Positions 1-9,645 of a stretch of 64,000 nucleotides of DNA are shown here, one piece after another. The DNA is from Ochrobactrum sp. CM-21-5 (lineage in GTDB: Bacteria; Pseudomonadota; Alphaproteobacteria; Rhizobiales; Rhizobiaceae), in assembly GCF_014253075.1 (NCBI RefSeq), contig NZ_JACLZJ010000001.1, positions 1,116,001-1,180,000 of the forward strand, read 5' to 3'. The position numbers and the translations under genes are program-made. Within the stretch, counting starts at the first letter, position 1, and the number at the start of each line of letters is the position of its first letter. The notes below the pieces were generated by a model. It was not told where the DNA came from. It ran no database searches and saw only the letters and a list, made by a program, of their open reading frames with translations.

Positions 1-1
1 G

Positions 2-595
2 TCCAATTTCATTGCTGAACTGGAGCGGCGCGGCATCCGCGTTGCCAAGGACGATGTGCGTCTCGACACGTTGATCACGCTCGTGAAGGAGCGTGAGGCC
101 GAGGGCTATGCCTATGAAGGGGCGGATGCAAGTTTCGAACTTCTCGCCCGCAATATGCTCAATCCGCAGCCGGATTTCTTCAAGGTCGATTCGTTTCGCT
201 GCCTCGTCGAACGGCGCTTCGACGCTAACGGCATGCTGAAAACCGTTTCGGAAGCCGTGGTGAAAGTGGAAGTGGATGGCGAAGTGCGTATGTCCGTTGC
301 CGAAGGCCATGGACCGGTCAACGCGCTCGACATTGCGCTTCGCAAGGATTTGGGACGCTTTCAGGCCGAAATCGAAGACCTCGAACTGGTTGATTTCAAG
401 GTGCGTATCCTGAATGGCGGCACGGCAGCCATTACGCGCGTACTGATCGAATCCGGGGACGCAACTGGCGCGCGCTGGCGCACGGTCGGTGTTTCCGACA
501 ACATCATTGACGCCTCGTTTCAGGCGCTGATGGATTCGGTCAATTACAAGCTGATGAAGAACCGCTCGCTTGCCGGACTCGTCGCCGCTGAATAG
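2..595 (+). CDS. cimA: Citramalate synthase, C-terminal part (5' end outside window)
   Basis: The open frame runs in from the left edge with no stop, so this is the last 197 residues or so of a protein usually about 530 residues long. CimA condenses pyruvate with acetyl-CoA to (R)-citramalate, an entry to isoleucine synthesis. What is present is the end of the catalytic half (GYAYEGADASFELLAR) and the LeuA-type C-terminal regulatory domain (NGGTAAITRVLIES, VSDNIIDASFQALMDSVNYK), which binds the feedback inhibitor in this family. A GTG at 56 lies inside the gene and is not a start. 2-Isopropylmalate synthase is the main alternative, but the spacing of the C-terminal motifs fits CimA better. 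Confidence 0.85.
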   Translation, partial: SNFIAELERRGIRVAKDDVRLDTLITLVKEREAEGYAYEGADASFELLARNMLNPQPDFFKVDSFRCLVERRFDANGMLKTVSEAVVKVEVDGEVRMSVAEGHGPVNALDIALRKDLGRFQAEIEDLELVDFKVRILNGGTAAITRVLIESGDATGARWRTVGVSDNIIDASFQALMDSVNYKLMKNRSLAGLVAAE

Positions 596-739
596 GCTGT
601 TCATTCACTGTAATTGATGCTTTGATCAGTTTAATTGAATGGATTTTATGAATCGTAGAGCGCATAGCAGGGCAAAGAACTGAGCTTCGCAGCCTCCGAT
701 GGCTTGTATTCGCGTTTCATATTCGCCCGGGAGAACGGC

Positions 740-1660
740 ATGACCGACCAGACAATTTCCGATGCCCGTCTCTCGGACGGGTCGCGGGGGTTTCTTATGG
801 CGTTTGGCGCCTACGCCCTTTGGGGCGCGTTGCCTTTTTATCTGAAGGCGCTATCGCATGTGCCAGCCATGGAAGTTGTGGCGCATCGTGTCATCTGGTC
901 GGTGCCTGTCGCACTTGTGCTGCTTCTTTTGCTCGGGCAGTTCAAGGGCATACTGAATGCTGTTCGCCAGCCCCGTATGCTTGCGATGGCGGCACTAACT
1001 GCCGCGCTGATCACGGTCAACTGGTCGATTTATGTCTGGGCGGTCGCGCACGATCAGGTAATGGGGGCGGCTTTGGGCTACTACATCAACCCGCTTTTCA
1101 ACGTGGTTCTCGGTGGTCTGTTCCTCGGGGAAAGGCTGACCAAAGTGCAATATGTGGCCGTGGCTTTCGCTTTTGCCGCGGTCCTGCTTCTGACCGTCAA
1201 TGCGGGCGGTTTGCCATGGGTATCTCTTGCATTGCCGCTGACGTTCGGTCTCTACGGGTTCTTCCGCAAGTCGCTGCCCATGCCGCCGCTGCAAGGTTTC
1301 ACGCTGGAAGTGCTGATCCTGTGCGTGCCGGCGCTTGGATATATCGTCTGGCTGGCGGCAACCGGTCAGGACAATTTCTACGCCGGTCCGGCCTTTAATG
1401 TGTCATTGCTGCTGCTGGCTGGTCCGTTCACGGCCATACCGCTTATCCTCTATGCCGGCGGCGCAAAGCTCTTGCGTTATACGACGCTGGGGCTGATGCA
1501 GTATATGACGCCGACCATGCTGTTTTTCTTCGCAATTTTCATCTTCGGTGAGCCGTTCTCCACCACACAGCTTGGCGCCTTCGTGCTGATCTGGCTGGGA
1601 TTGGCGCTGTACACGTGGTCCACGCTTTCGGAGCATCGGCGTAATCGCGCGCGGGCGTGA
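740..1660 (+). CDS. rarD: EamA-family transporter RarD
   Basis: Inner-membrane protein of 306 residues made of about ten hydrophobic helices, the usual size for the RarD branch of the drug/metabolite transporter superfamily. The N-terminal stretch FGAYALWGALPFYLKALS and the ending typical of RarD (tandem EamA repeat, LGAFVLIWLGLALYTW) support the call. The ATG at 740 was chosen over one 36 bases upstream because GGGAG lies just before it and the extra residues look non-coding. The substrate is unknown; the name RarD comes from a chloramphenicol-related annotation that has little functional support. Confidence 0.85.
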   Translation: MTDQTISDARLSDGSRGFLMAFGAYALWGALPFYLKALSHVPAMEVVAHRVIWSVPVALVLLLLLGQFKGILNAVRQPRMLAMAALTAALITVNWSIYVWAVAHDQVMGAALGYYINPLFNVVLGGLFLGERLTKVQYVAVAFAFAAVLLLTVNAGGLPWVSLALPLTFGLYGFFRKSLPMPPLQGFTLEVLILCVPALGYIVWLAATGQDNFYAGPAFNVSLLLLAGPFTAIPLILYAGGAKLLRYTTLGLMQYMTPTMLFFFAIFIFGEPFSTTQLGAFVLIWLGLALYTWSTLSEHRRNRARA

Positions 1661-1706
1661 GACATGCTTTACAACCGGAGGATATGCCTATCCGCCGATC
1701 AGCATT

Positions 1707-2540
1707 TTATAATGGGCGATAAGCATTCGCGAGCGCGACGAATTCTTCCACGCTGAGCGTCTCGGCCCGGCGGGTACCATCGATGCCGGTCTTTTCCAGA
1801 AGCTGTGCGCCGCCGACAGGTTTCAGGCTTTGGCGCAGCATCTTGCGGCGTTGTCCGAAGGCAGCCTGTGTAACCTGTCCCAGCGCAGCCGCGCTGCACG
1901 GCAGCGGCTTCTCGCGCGGTACAATGTGGATGACGGAAGACATTACTTTGGGCGGCGGCGTAAAAGCCTGCGGGGGCACGTCAAAAGCTATCTTTGCCTG
2001 AGCACGCCAGCCGGCTAATACACCCAGTCGCCCATAGTGATCGCTGTCAGGGGGTGCAACGACACGCTCTGCGACCTCGCGCTGGAACATCAGCGTCATT
2101 GACGAATAGAAAGGCGGCCATGGCTCCACCAGCAGCCAGTTGAGAAGCAGCTGCGTGCCGACATTATAGGGCAGATTGGCGACGATACGCGGCTTTGGAC
2201 CATCGGGGAAAAGAGCCGCGAAATCCTGCTCCAGCGCATCGCCGGAAATGATTCTCAAACGTCCGGGATAATGCGCCTCGATTTCCGCAAGGGCTTCCAG
2301 GCAGCGCTGATCGCGCTCGATGGCCGTGACAATCGCACCTTGTGCCAGAAGCGCACGGGTAAGCCCGCCGGGGCCCGGGCCAACCTCGATCACCGGCTGA
2401 TCCTGAAGGTTTCCCGCCTGCCGGGCAATCTTGGAGGTGAGATTCAGATCGAATAGAAAATTCTGCCCCAATGATTTCTTTGGCATCAGATCATGCCGTT
2501 CGATCACCTCGCGAAGGGGGGGAAGATTGTCGATGCTCAT
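1707..2540 (-). CDS. rsmA: 16S rRNA dimethyladenosine transferase RsmA (KsgA)
   Basis: Transfers four methyl groups from S-adenosylmethionine to two adjacent adenines (A1518 and A1519, E. coli numbering) near the 3' end of 16S rRNA, a late quality-control step in 30S assembly. At 277 residues it is full length. Visible motifs are GQNFL (25-29), the SAM-binding EVGPGPGG (52-59) and the catalytic NLPY (122-125). It is the last gene of the lptF-lptG-lptD-surA-pdxA-rsmA run, and its ATG overlaps the pdxA stop by 4 bases (ATGA), so translation is probably coupled. The same pdxA-rsmA order occurs in E. coli. Confidence 0.97.
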   Translation of the reverse strand: MSIDNLPPLREVIERHDLMPKKSLGQNFLFDLNLTSKIARQAGNLQDQPVIEVGPGPGGLTRALLAQGAIVTAIERDQRCLEALAEIEAHYPGRLRIISGDALEQDFAALFPDGPKPRIVANLPYNVGTQLLLNWLLVEPWPPFYSSMTLMFQREVAERVVAPPDSDHYGRLGVLAGWRAQAKIAFDVPPQAFTPPPKVMSSVIHIVPREKPLPCSAAALGQVTQAAFGQRRKMLRQSLKPVGGAQLLEKTGIDGTRRAETLSVEEFVALANAYRPL

Positions 2541-3568
2541 GCGTGATTTCTCGCGGCATTTTCTGTCAGTTGCTGCGCAAGCCGGATTGCCGCAACAAGA
2601 CTGTCGGGCCGGGCGATTGATTTGCCGGCAATATCGAAAGCTGTACCGTGATCGGGCGATGTGCGGATGAAGGGCAGGCCAAGCGTCACATTGACGGTCT
2701 CATCGAACGCCAGCGCCTTCGCTGGAATGAGCGCCTGATCATGGTACATGCAGATCGCTGCGTCATAGGTTGCGCGTGCCGGAGCATGGAACATCGTGTC
2801 CGCCGGGAGCGGGCCGCGTGCATTGATCCCCTCACGCCGTAGTTCCTCGATAGCTGGCCGGATGATCGCATCATCTTCCTTGCCCAAGGCTCCGCCTTCA
2901 CCCGCATGCGGATTGAGACCGGAAATCGCCAGGCGAGGGGAAGCAATGCCGAAGCGGTTTTGAAGTTCGCGCGCCGTAATGCGCGAGACTTCGAGTATCT
3001 CTTCCGTTGTAAGTCGCGACGGCACTTCAGACAGCGGAATATGAATTGTGACCGGAACGGCACGCAATTGCGGTCCTGCGAGCATCATGACTGGAATAAC
3101 CTTGTGGCCAATATGCGTGCTTGCCAGTTCGGCCAGAAATTCGGTGTGGCCCGGATGCGCGAAACCGGCTTCATAAAGCGGCTTCTTGGCGATGGGACAG
3201 GTGACAACCGCCGAAGCTTCACCGGCAAGGGTTAAAGCAACCACTTTTTCAATGGCCTCTATCACGCCAGCGGCATTTTCAGGCAATGGAGTGCCCGGGC
3301 TTTCCTTATGGCCGTTTGCCAGTGGTAATACGGGAAGTTTATGCGCAAAGAGCCCCGTTGCCTCAGAAGCAGTGGATATCGTTGCCAACTGGATATCGAG
3401 CCCAAGATGATTTGCGCGTGCTTGGATTTGTTTCGGATCGGCGATCAAGACAAATGGTGGCAGAGACAGCGCATCGCGCCTGAGCCAGGCCGACAGGGTA
3501 ACGTCCGCGCCAATGCCTGAAGGGTCGCCGATACTGAGGGCGAGTGGTGGAAGAGGCGTTGCAAACAT
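2537..3568 (-). CDS. pdxA: 4-hydroxythreonine-4-phosphate dehydrogenase
   Basis: NAD-dependent oxidation of 4-phosphohydroxy-L-threonine on the DXP-dependent route to pyridoxal phosphate, in the cytoplasm. The 343-residue length is normal. The N-terminal [14 protein letters not shown], the metal-ligand segments [11 protein letters not shown] and [14 protein letters not shown], and [13 protein letters not shown] near the C-terminus are family signatures; the three conserved histidines binding the divalent metal are present. It overlaps rsmA by 4 bases downstream. A gap of about 120 bases separates it from the surA-like gene, so an internal promoter is possible but none stands out. Confidence 0.96.
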   Translation of the reverse strand: MFATPLPPLALSIGDPSGIGADVTLSAWLRRDALSLPPFVLIADPKQIQARANHLGLDIQLATISTASEATGLFAHKLPVLPLANGHKESPGTPLPENAAGVIEAIEKVVALTLAGEASAVVTCPIAKKPLYEAGFAHPGHTEFLAELASTHIGHKVIPVMMLAGPQLRAVPVTIHIPLSEVPSRLTTEEILEVSRITARELQNRFGIASPRLAISGLNPHAGEGGALGKEDDAIIRPAIEELRREGINARGPLPADTMFHAPARATYDAAICMYHDQALIPAKALAFDETVNVTLGLPFIRTSPDHGTAFDIAGKSIARPDSLVAAIRLAQQLTENAARNHA

Positions 3569-3688
3569 TTAAGCAATCTTTCCCATGACGGTTGGGAATG
3601 AAGGGGCTGTTCCCCGGATTTTGGCATGAATCTGAGCGCCGGAACCGCAGCGCTCGATTAGCAACGCCCGAATGTCAACGCCTGAATG

Positions 3689-4651
3689 TCAACGATTGAC
3701 GATTGTGGCTTTCTCACGCAGTTCCTGAAGATATTTCTTACCCAGGTTTTCCGCCTTCTTTTCCTGGCCTTCCGCCGAGTCGGTTCCCTCCATGGAGAAA
3801 ACGAGCTGCGCGACACGATCGTCTGACACCTGACGCGTGGAACATACGGCAAGGAATTCAACACCCTTTTCGGTGTCATGCGGCGGTGTCGTGCGACCGA
3901 CGCCAGTTGCCTTCACGTCTTTCGACCATTCGCTCGGCAATTGTAGTTCAATGATGCGGCCGAGATCCCGTACCGTGACGTCGAGAGTCCCCTTGGCTTG
4001 CTGGCGGGTGGAATCACAGTTCTTGAAACGCGAGCGCAGGGCATTGGCTTCCTGACGGCGCTTGGCCAGCACGGCTGGTGAGCGCTTGGAGGCGGGTACA
4101 ACGAAGATTACCTGCTGCAGATGATATTCAGTGGCGACCGGTTTTTTGCCGCCATCCTTCAGCATGCGCTGAACAGCTTCCTGTTCGCTAACCATGCCGG
4201 TTGCGCGGAAACGGGCACTGACCAAACGGCCCCAGCCCATCTGGACCATGATATATTTCTTGAAGTGATCAGGTGTAACGCCCGACTGGTTCATGACTTG
4301 ATTGAGCTGGGCCACGCTCATCTTGTTGCGGGTGGCAAAACCGGCATAAGCATTATCTACTTCCTGATCGGGAATATTGATGCCACGCGATTTCATCTCA
4401 ATGCGTTTCAGCATTTCCTCGGTCAGTTCCTGACGTGCAAGCTGATTGAGGTTGCCGCCCCTGCGCTGAAGTTTGAGGAAAGCCATGCGGTGCTTGATGT
4501 CGCTATTGGTGATTGCATTGCCCGAGACGATGATCTTGACCCCAGAATCCCCGGCAGCAAGGGCTGGGACCGGCGATGCAACCGTTCCAAGCACCGTCAG
4601 GCAGACAGCGGCGCCCAGCATGGAAGCGATAAGAGGTCTTGCAAACATCAT
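3689..4651 (-). CDS. SurA N-terminal-domain periplasmic chaperone
   Basis: Exported protein (signal peptide with cleavage probably after PALAAG near residue 34) with a SurA-type N-terminal chaperone domain: VSGNAITNSDIKHRMAFL and the charged helical segment through about residue 170. SurA proteins escort unfolded outer-membrane proteins such as LptD. E. coli SurA has 428 residues and two parvulin domains; this one has 320 residues and at most one parvulin-like segment (EYHLQQVIFVVP onwards), as is common in alphaproteobacteria. Its place immediately after lptD supports a role in LptD or porin folding. Peptidyl-prolyl isomerase activity cannot be judged from the sequence. Confidence 0.8.
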   Translation of the reverse strand: MMFARPLIASMLGAAVCLTVLGTVASPVPALAAGDSGVKIIVSGNAITNSDIKHRMAFLKLQRRGGNLNQLARQELTEEMLKRIEMKSRGINIPDQEVDNAYAGFATRNKMSVAQLNQVMNQSGVTPDHFKKYIMVQMGWGRLVSARFRATGMVSEQEAVQRMLKDGGKKPVATEYHLQQVIFVVPASKRSPAVLAKRRQEANALRSRFKNCDSTRQQAKGTLDVTVRDLGRIIELQLPSEWSKDVKATGVGRTTPPHDTEKGVEFLAVCSTRQVSDDRVAQLVFSMEGTDSAEGQEKKAENLGKKYLQELREKATIVNR

Positions 4652-4985
4652 CTTTCTTTCCCGATTCTTTCAGGCCGGAGAATTGAAATTCTCACCGGAT
4701 GTATTCCACTTTGGCCATCGACTGCTAGTAGGGCTGACGCGCCAAATCTATCGGAAGCCAATATATGCTGTCTGTATAAAGGAGCCAGTGCGGCGAAACA
4801 ATGACCCTTGAGCTTTTTACGAGCTTGAACCCGGGGTGTTTACTGCATCAACACACTAAAATTCAGCCCGATAAGACTCTTATAATAAATGAAAAAGAAC
4901 TATGGAGGCAATTGCCACGCTTCCCGCCACAGAACTTTCCGGCATAATCTGCCCGGCACAAAATGAAGACCGGCCAGATTATAGT
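4652..4985. other. Gap between lptD and the surA-like gene
   Basis: Both flanking genes are on the minus strand. This 334-base gap holds no convincing reading frame. It is relatively AT-rich near its right end, so a promoter for surA-pdxA-rsmA could lie here, but no clear -35/-10 pair or hairpin could be assigned. Confidence 0.4.
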
Positions 4986-7352
4986 CTAGAAGCTTTGCGA
5001 GCCGCTGCCGATATCGCCGAGCGTGCGCAACGAAATGTTGAAGCCGATACTGTGCGATGCCTTGTCTTCACCCGGATTGCGTGTCTGGACATAAGCCATC
5101 GAGTAGGTGAAGCACTCGTCATCATAGGCGAGGCCGGATGAGGCGCGCACCAGTGTTTCGGAAACCAGATCATACGTGCCTGAGCCGAAAACGCTCCAGT
5201 TCGTGTTGATCCGGGCTGTTGCACTTCCGGTCACTTCCTGCCGCACTTCGGAATAACCATAGGCGGGCTGTGGCGCGATATATGCGTATTGTGTCGATAG
5301 TGTCAGCTTTTTCCAGCTTTGCTGAGCCTCAAGCTCGCCGCGCTGAACGGCAAAACTGTCTTTGTCGAAACGTCCGCGCGCTGCCAGTGCAAGCCCGGTC
5401 GAGTTGGACGTGCCGATCATCGCGACATAATCCGAACGCGAATCTTCCAGGCCTGATTCTGCGCCGACATTGACAAAATCGCTGGTTCCGTAAGAGTTCA
5501 CGCCGCCCAACTGGAACGATTGTCCAGCCAGTGCGTACAGTGCCCAGTCGCTATTATCGAAGTTGCCCGAATAACGCAGGCCGAGATTTGCGCGCGTACC
5601 GCCTTCAACACGGTCATAGCCGGCAAACTTGTCACGCGAGAAAAGGTTCGTCGCGTCGAACACGAAGCTTTGGGCGTCTTCGTTTGGAAGCTCGCCCGCA
5701 TAACGCTCATTGTTGCGGATATAGAGCTGGGCAATGGGCTCCAGAATATGCGTCGAACTTGTGGTCGAGAACAAAATCGGCCAACGCAGTTCAAGACCGG
5801 CAGTCGCCATTGCTCGCAGCGCTTCGGAGCGAACCACAGCATCCGTATATCCGGCATCAGCCGGGTTGAAGTTCGTATTCACGCCGATGGCGTCGGCCCG
5901 AAGAGCCAGCAACGGTGTGATTACAAGCCCCGCCGGAGTAATGAATGTACGTTTCCATTCCGCTTCGTTGGTCAGGCGCACATTGGTGCCACTGAAGCCG
6001 GGAATGCGGGGATACTTCGAGCCGAAAGCATAATTTGCATTCTCGCGATAAAGAGCTTGCAAATTGGTCGTGAAGTTCAATTCGCCGCCATATACAGGTT
6101 CTGGCAGCGTGTAGGAATAATCCAGACTTGGGAAAACCCAAGGCTGCTTCGAGTGCATTTCAATGTCTTTATACACATCGGTTCGAGGGTAGGATTCCTG
6201 CACATTGAACCGATAGAAATTCAGATCGAAGTAATTGCGGTTATTGATGCCGGTCAGATAAATTTTCGAGACCTGCGTTTGTAAATTATAGCCGTCCAGA
6301 TCGTATGTGCGACTGAAATTGCGATCGGTCTGTGCCATCACATCCCAGCCGAAACGCCAGCGCGAATTGATTTCGAAATCCCCCTTCGATGCTACCATGC
6401 CGCGATTTTCTTCTTCGCGGTCAATGGTGTTCGCATCAAACTCTCCCGGCTTCATCTGATGAATGCCAGCAATGCGGAGGTTGTAGGTTCCGTTTTCCAG
6501 ACGATGACGCCATTCAGCTTCCGTTAGAAAACCCTGTTTGGTATAGGCGGTCGTGGAAAGCGTCAGGTCGTAATTTGGCGCGAGAGCCCAAAAATACGAG
6601 TTCTTGACCCCAAAGCCCAGTTCATCCTTGTAGGCAAAGCCCGGAAACAGGAAGCCGCTTTTGCGCTTAACCGTCGGGTCGGCCATTTCGAAGGCTGGAA
6701 GGTAGGCCAGAGGCATACCGAACAATTCAAAACGACCACGCTCGAACCGCACCGTCTTGGTGGCGCTGTTCCAGATGATCTTGCGGGCTTTAATCTGCCA
6801 CAGAACCGGTTTGTCCGGGTTCTTCGCGCACGGCTCGCAAGCGGTATAGACACCATTATTGAAAGTGGTGATTTCACCGTTGCTGCGTTCGGCGCTCTCG
6901 GCGGCAAAGCGCGTGTTGTCCGTTGTCTCGACGCGCAGGCCATTCACGAAGCCGTCGCGGAAACTGTCGGTTACATCAATGTGGTCAGAATAAATCCGGT
7001 TGCCGTCGCGCTCGACAATCTCGACATTGCCGGTGGCGGTCATCCGTCTGGTTTGCTGGTTATAGGTCACCTTGTCGGCAACAAGCCTGTTGCCGTCATA
7101 TTCGATCTGTACCCGGCCTTCCGCAGCGACAGTATTCGCATCACGATCATAGATGAGATTGTCCGCCTGCAAAAGCATGCGGGCATTGGGATCGCCCTGA
7201 TAATTGGCGGCGAGGGCATCCTGCGCCTGCGCAGGCGACGGAAGAATTGCAACAGAAACGAACGGTAAAGCAAGGACGCACGCCAGGGCAGTCCCACGCG
7301 CGAGGCGTGAGAGCGAATGGGGCAATACCATGCGGGCGTTACTCAAACCCAC
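4986..7352 (-). CDS. lptD: LPS-assembly outer-membrane protein LptD
   Basis: Outer-membrane beta-barrel that, with LptE, inserts lipopolysaccharide into the outer leaflet. The 788-residue protein has a signal peptide ending near AQAQDA (residues 41-46), an LptA-like jellyroll (about 55-190: DNLIYDRDANTVAAEGRVQI) and a barrel to the C-terminus. Cysteines at 172 and 175 and one in DDECFTYSM near the end could form the domain-linking disulfides known from E. coli LptD. The start chosen is a GTG that shares its first base with the lptG stop (TAGTG), preceded by AAGGAGG at good spacing; an ATG 66 bases upstream lies inside lptG and has no such site. Confidence 0.94.
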   Translation of the reverse strand: MGLSNARMVLPHSLSRLARGTALACVLALPFVSVAILPSPAQAQDALAANYQGDPNARMLLQADNLIYDRDANTVAAEGRVQIEYDGNRLVADKVTYNQQTRRMTATGNVEIVERDGNRIYSDHIDVTDSFRDGFVNGLRVETTDNTRFAAESAERSNGEITTFNNGVYTACEPCAKNPDKPVLWQIKARKIIWNSATKTVRFERGRFELFGMPLAYLPAFEMADPTVKRKSGFLFPGFAYKDELGFGVKNSYFWALAPNYDLTLSTTAYTKQGFLTEAEWRHRLENGTYNLRIAGIHQMKPGEFDANTIDREEENRGMVASKGDFEINSRWRFGWDVMAQTDRNFSRTYDLDGYNLQTQVSKIYLTGINNRNYFDLNFYRFNVQESYPRTDVYKDIEMHSKQPWVFPSLDYSYTLPEPVYGGELNFTTNLQALYRENANYAFGSKYPRIPGFSGTNVRLTNEAEWKRTFITPAGLVITPLLALRADAIGVNTNFNPADAGYTDAVVRSEALRAMATAGLELRWPILFSTTSSTHILEPIAQLYIRNNERYAGELPNEDAQSFVFDATNLFSRDKFAGYDRVEGGTRANLGLRYSGNFDNSDWALYALAGQSFQLGGVNSYGTSDFVNVGAESGLEDSRSDYVAMIGTSNSTGLALAARGRFDKDSFAVQRGELEAQQSWKKLTLSTQYAYIAPQPAYGYSEVRQEVTGSATARINTNWSVFGSGTYDLVSETLVRASSGLAYDDECFTYSMAYVQTRNPGEDKASHSIGFNISLRTLGDIGSGSQSF

Positions 7353-8440
7353 TAACCATCCTCCTTGTGTAACAGAAAGGAGACACCAAAGAATGTCGCA
7401 ATAACAACGGGAACCCATGCGGCAACGAAAGGCGGAACGAATCCCGCGTTACCGAATGCCTTCACGAGCACAGAGACGACATAAAGCATGAAGCCCGCGA
7501 CAACGCCACCCAGAATCATCGCCCCTGACTGACCAAACCGCACAAATTTCAACGACACTGTTGCAGCAATGAGAGTCATCGCCATCAGGAGTGCAGGCAA
7601 TGCCAGAAGTGACTGGTATTGCATGTCAAATGCGTCCGCGGAATAGCCGAATGAACGCGCGACTTCGATCTTGTGTCTCAACTGCGTGAAAGGAATCGTT
7701 TCTGGCGATGCGAGCTTCTCTTCGACATATTCGGGGCGGAGTTGCGTAGGGATACTGAATGTATCCAGTTTCCGAGGCTCTTCGCCGCGCTCGATGCGCG
7801 TGACATCGGTCAGTTCCCAACGACCGTCTTTTAATTGCGCCGTGTGCGCATCGTATCGAACTTTGATGTTTTTCTGGTCGTCGAACTGAATGAAGGTGGC
7901 GTCAGACAGGGTCGCGCCCTGGTCCAGAATGCTCTTTGCGCCGATGATGGTTTCACCCTCGTCGGTTTTCTGACGCAGCCATGGATCTCGCAACGCCGAT
8001 ACATCCGTAACATTGCCGTTCTTCCAGGTTGCAGCAATTTCCTCGGCTTTTGCGAAGCCGTGAGCGGCGAAGGGATTAAGGATGAAGATGGTAGCCAGCC
8101 CGAATAAAAATGCGCCCAAACATGCCGGTAGCAGGAACTGCCATGCCGAAACTCCAACCGAACGCGCTACAACCAGTTCATATTTTCGGTTCAACGAAAT
8201 CAGCGTCGCCATGGCGGAAAACAGGGCCACGAACGGGATCATTTGCTGCATGATGAAGGGGACACGCATTGCCGAAATACCCAGTGCGGCCCATACGGTG
8301 TAGCCCGGCAAATTGGCGAGTTTGCTCGCATTCTCGGTAAAATCGAGAAGCATGGACAATGCAAAAATACCAAGCAGAAAATACAAGGTAGTCTGCACAT
8401 AACGCATGAAGAAATATCGACCGAGCGTCCATCCGATCAT
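7352..8440 (-). CDS. lptG: LPS export ABC transporter permease LptG
   Basis: One of the two YjgP/YjgQ-family inner-membrane permeases of the LptB2FG exporter that extracts lipopolysaccharide and passes it to LptC. It has 362 residues, with paired helices at the N-terminus (RYFFMRYVQTTLYFLLGIFA), a periplasmic jellyroll in the middle and three or so helices at the C-terminus (SGAMILGGVVAGFMLYVVSV). The ATG overlaps the lptF stop by 4 bases and its own stop shares a base with the lptD start, so lptF-lptG-lptD is tightly coupled. LptF and LptG were told apart by gene order (LptF first) and length. Confidence 0.92.
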   Translation of the reverse strand: MIGWTLGRYFFMRYVQTTLYFLLGIFALSMLLDFTENASKLANLPGYTVWAALGISAMRVPFIMQQMIPFVALFSAMATLISLNRKYELVVARSVGVSAWQFLLPACLGAFLFGLATIFILNPFAAHGFAKAEEIAATWKNGNVTDVSALRDPWLRQKTDEGETIIGAKSILDQGATLSDATFIQFDDQKNIKVRYDAHTAQLKDGRWELTDVTRIERGEEPRKLDTFSIPTQLRPEYVEEKLASPETIPFTQLRHKIEVARSFGYSADAFDMQYQSLLALPALLMAMTLIAATVSLKFVRFGQSGAMILGGVVAGFMLYVVSVLVKAFGNAGFVPPFVAAWVPVVIATFFGVSFLLHKEDG

Positions 8441-9645
8441 GCGCGGCCTCCCGCGTTGTCGCGAGTACGCCCCGTCACTCGGGCATAGAAACTGGAAATG
8501 CGCAGTTTCAGGCGATCGAAATTATCGAGAGCTTTATCGCTCCATTTGTCGGGCAACCCGATTCTGCGTCCGGTGGCCAATGCAAACCCCGTCAGCAGCA
8601 TGACCGTAATCGGAACGAGATACATGCCGAAGATATACACCTCTTCTTTATCCGCACGATCGGACGCAAAATAGCCAGCCCAGTAAACGAGCAGGGCGGT
8701 GGTGATTGCGGAGAAGGACGCGGATACGCGGGCTTCGCGATGCGAGCGCGAATCTCCGGCGAAAGCCAAAGCGATCATGGCGAAGACTACCGGATACAGC
8801 CATTGCGTCAGACGTCGGTGCAACTGAGCTTTGTAGAGCAAGGGTCTGGTCTGAAGGGCCGGGTCGTTCGGGTCGGGATTGAGCAGATAGGAAAGCGGAC
8901 GATCCTTCGCATAGATGACCATATCGTCACCAGCCGAGGTGAACTGGCTGAGGTCGAAGGCGTAGGAATTGAATTTGATGATCGAAACCGTGCCATCGGA
9001 AACGTTCCGGCGCTGAACTTCGCCATTCTGCATAAGAAGCATATCGCCGGACGGCGTGGTCGCTATCGCGCCATCAGCCGCATAGTATATCAGGTCGAGG
9101 GACGGATCACGCGAGTCGGCGATGAACAATCCGCCGATGCTGCCATCGGCACGGCGATCCGCGATCTGAATATAGAGATTGTCTGCAAGCTTGCGGAAGC
9201 TGCCCTCCTGGATGACCACATTGAGCAGATCCGCGCTGGCATTAGCGATCATTGCGCGCATGTTCATGCGTGCATAAGGATCGACATAGTTGGCAACGAG
9301 GAACGAAACGATGGAAATTCCCGCTGCGAGGATGAGAATGGGGCGCATGACGGCGCTGCGCGGCGCGCCGGACGCGTTGATCACAACCAGTTCGGAATCC
9401 TGGTTCATTGTGGAAAGCGTCTGCGTGATGGCGATGATCAGCGCAAACGGCATGACGAGCGGAATTGCCGAAGGAATCAGCAGCGAACTGAACTGAACGA
9501 TTGTCTGGAAAGTCTGACCGCTGGTGGTGAGAAAATCGATGCGCTGGAGCACCTGCACTGTCCATGTGATGCCTACCGCCGCGCCGAGCACCGCGAAGAA
9601 CATGATGGCCACTCGGCGCAGGATGTACAACTCTATCAATCGCAT
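8437..9645 (-). CDS. lptF: LPS export ABC transporter permease LptF
   Basis: Partner of LptG, 402 residues. N-terminal helix motif ELYILRRVAIMFFAVLG, then SLLIPSAIPLVMPFALIIAI, a periplasmic domain and C-terminal helices (YPVVFAMIALAFAGDSRS) are typical of the family. It is the first gene of the minus-strand operon and is divergent from pepA, the same arrangement as lptFG/pepA in E. coli. The positively charged tail after the last helix (RRIGLPDKWSDKALDNFDRL) is longer than in enterobacteria. Confidence 0.92.
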   Translation of the reverse strand: MRLIELYILRRVAIMFFAVLGAAVGITWTVQVLQRIDFLTTSGQTFQTIVQFSSLLIPSAIPLVMPFALIIAITQTLSTMNQDSELVVINASGAPRSAVMRPILILAAGISIVSFLVANYVDPYARMNMRAMIANASADLLNVVIQEGSFRKLADNLYIQIADRRADGSIGGLFIADSRDPSLDLIYYAADGAIATTPSGDMLLMQNGEVQRRNVSDGTVSIIKFNSYAFDLSQFTSAGDDMVIYAKDRPLSYLLNPDPNDPALQTRPLLYKAQLHRRLTQWLYPVVFAMIALAFAGDSRSHREARVSASFSAITTALLVYWAGYFASDRADKEEVYIFGMYLVPITVMLLTGFALATGRRIGLPDKWSDKALDNFDRLKLRISSFYARVTGRTRDNAGGRA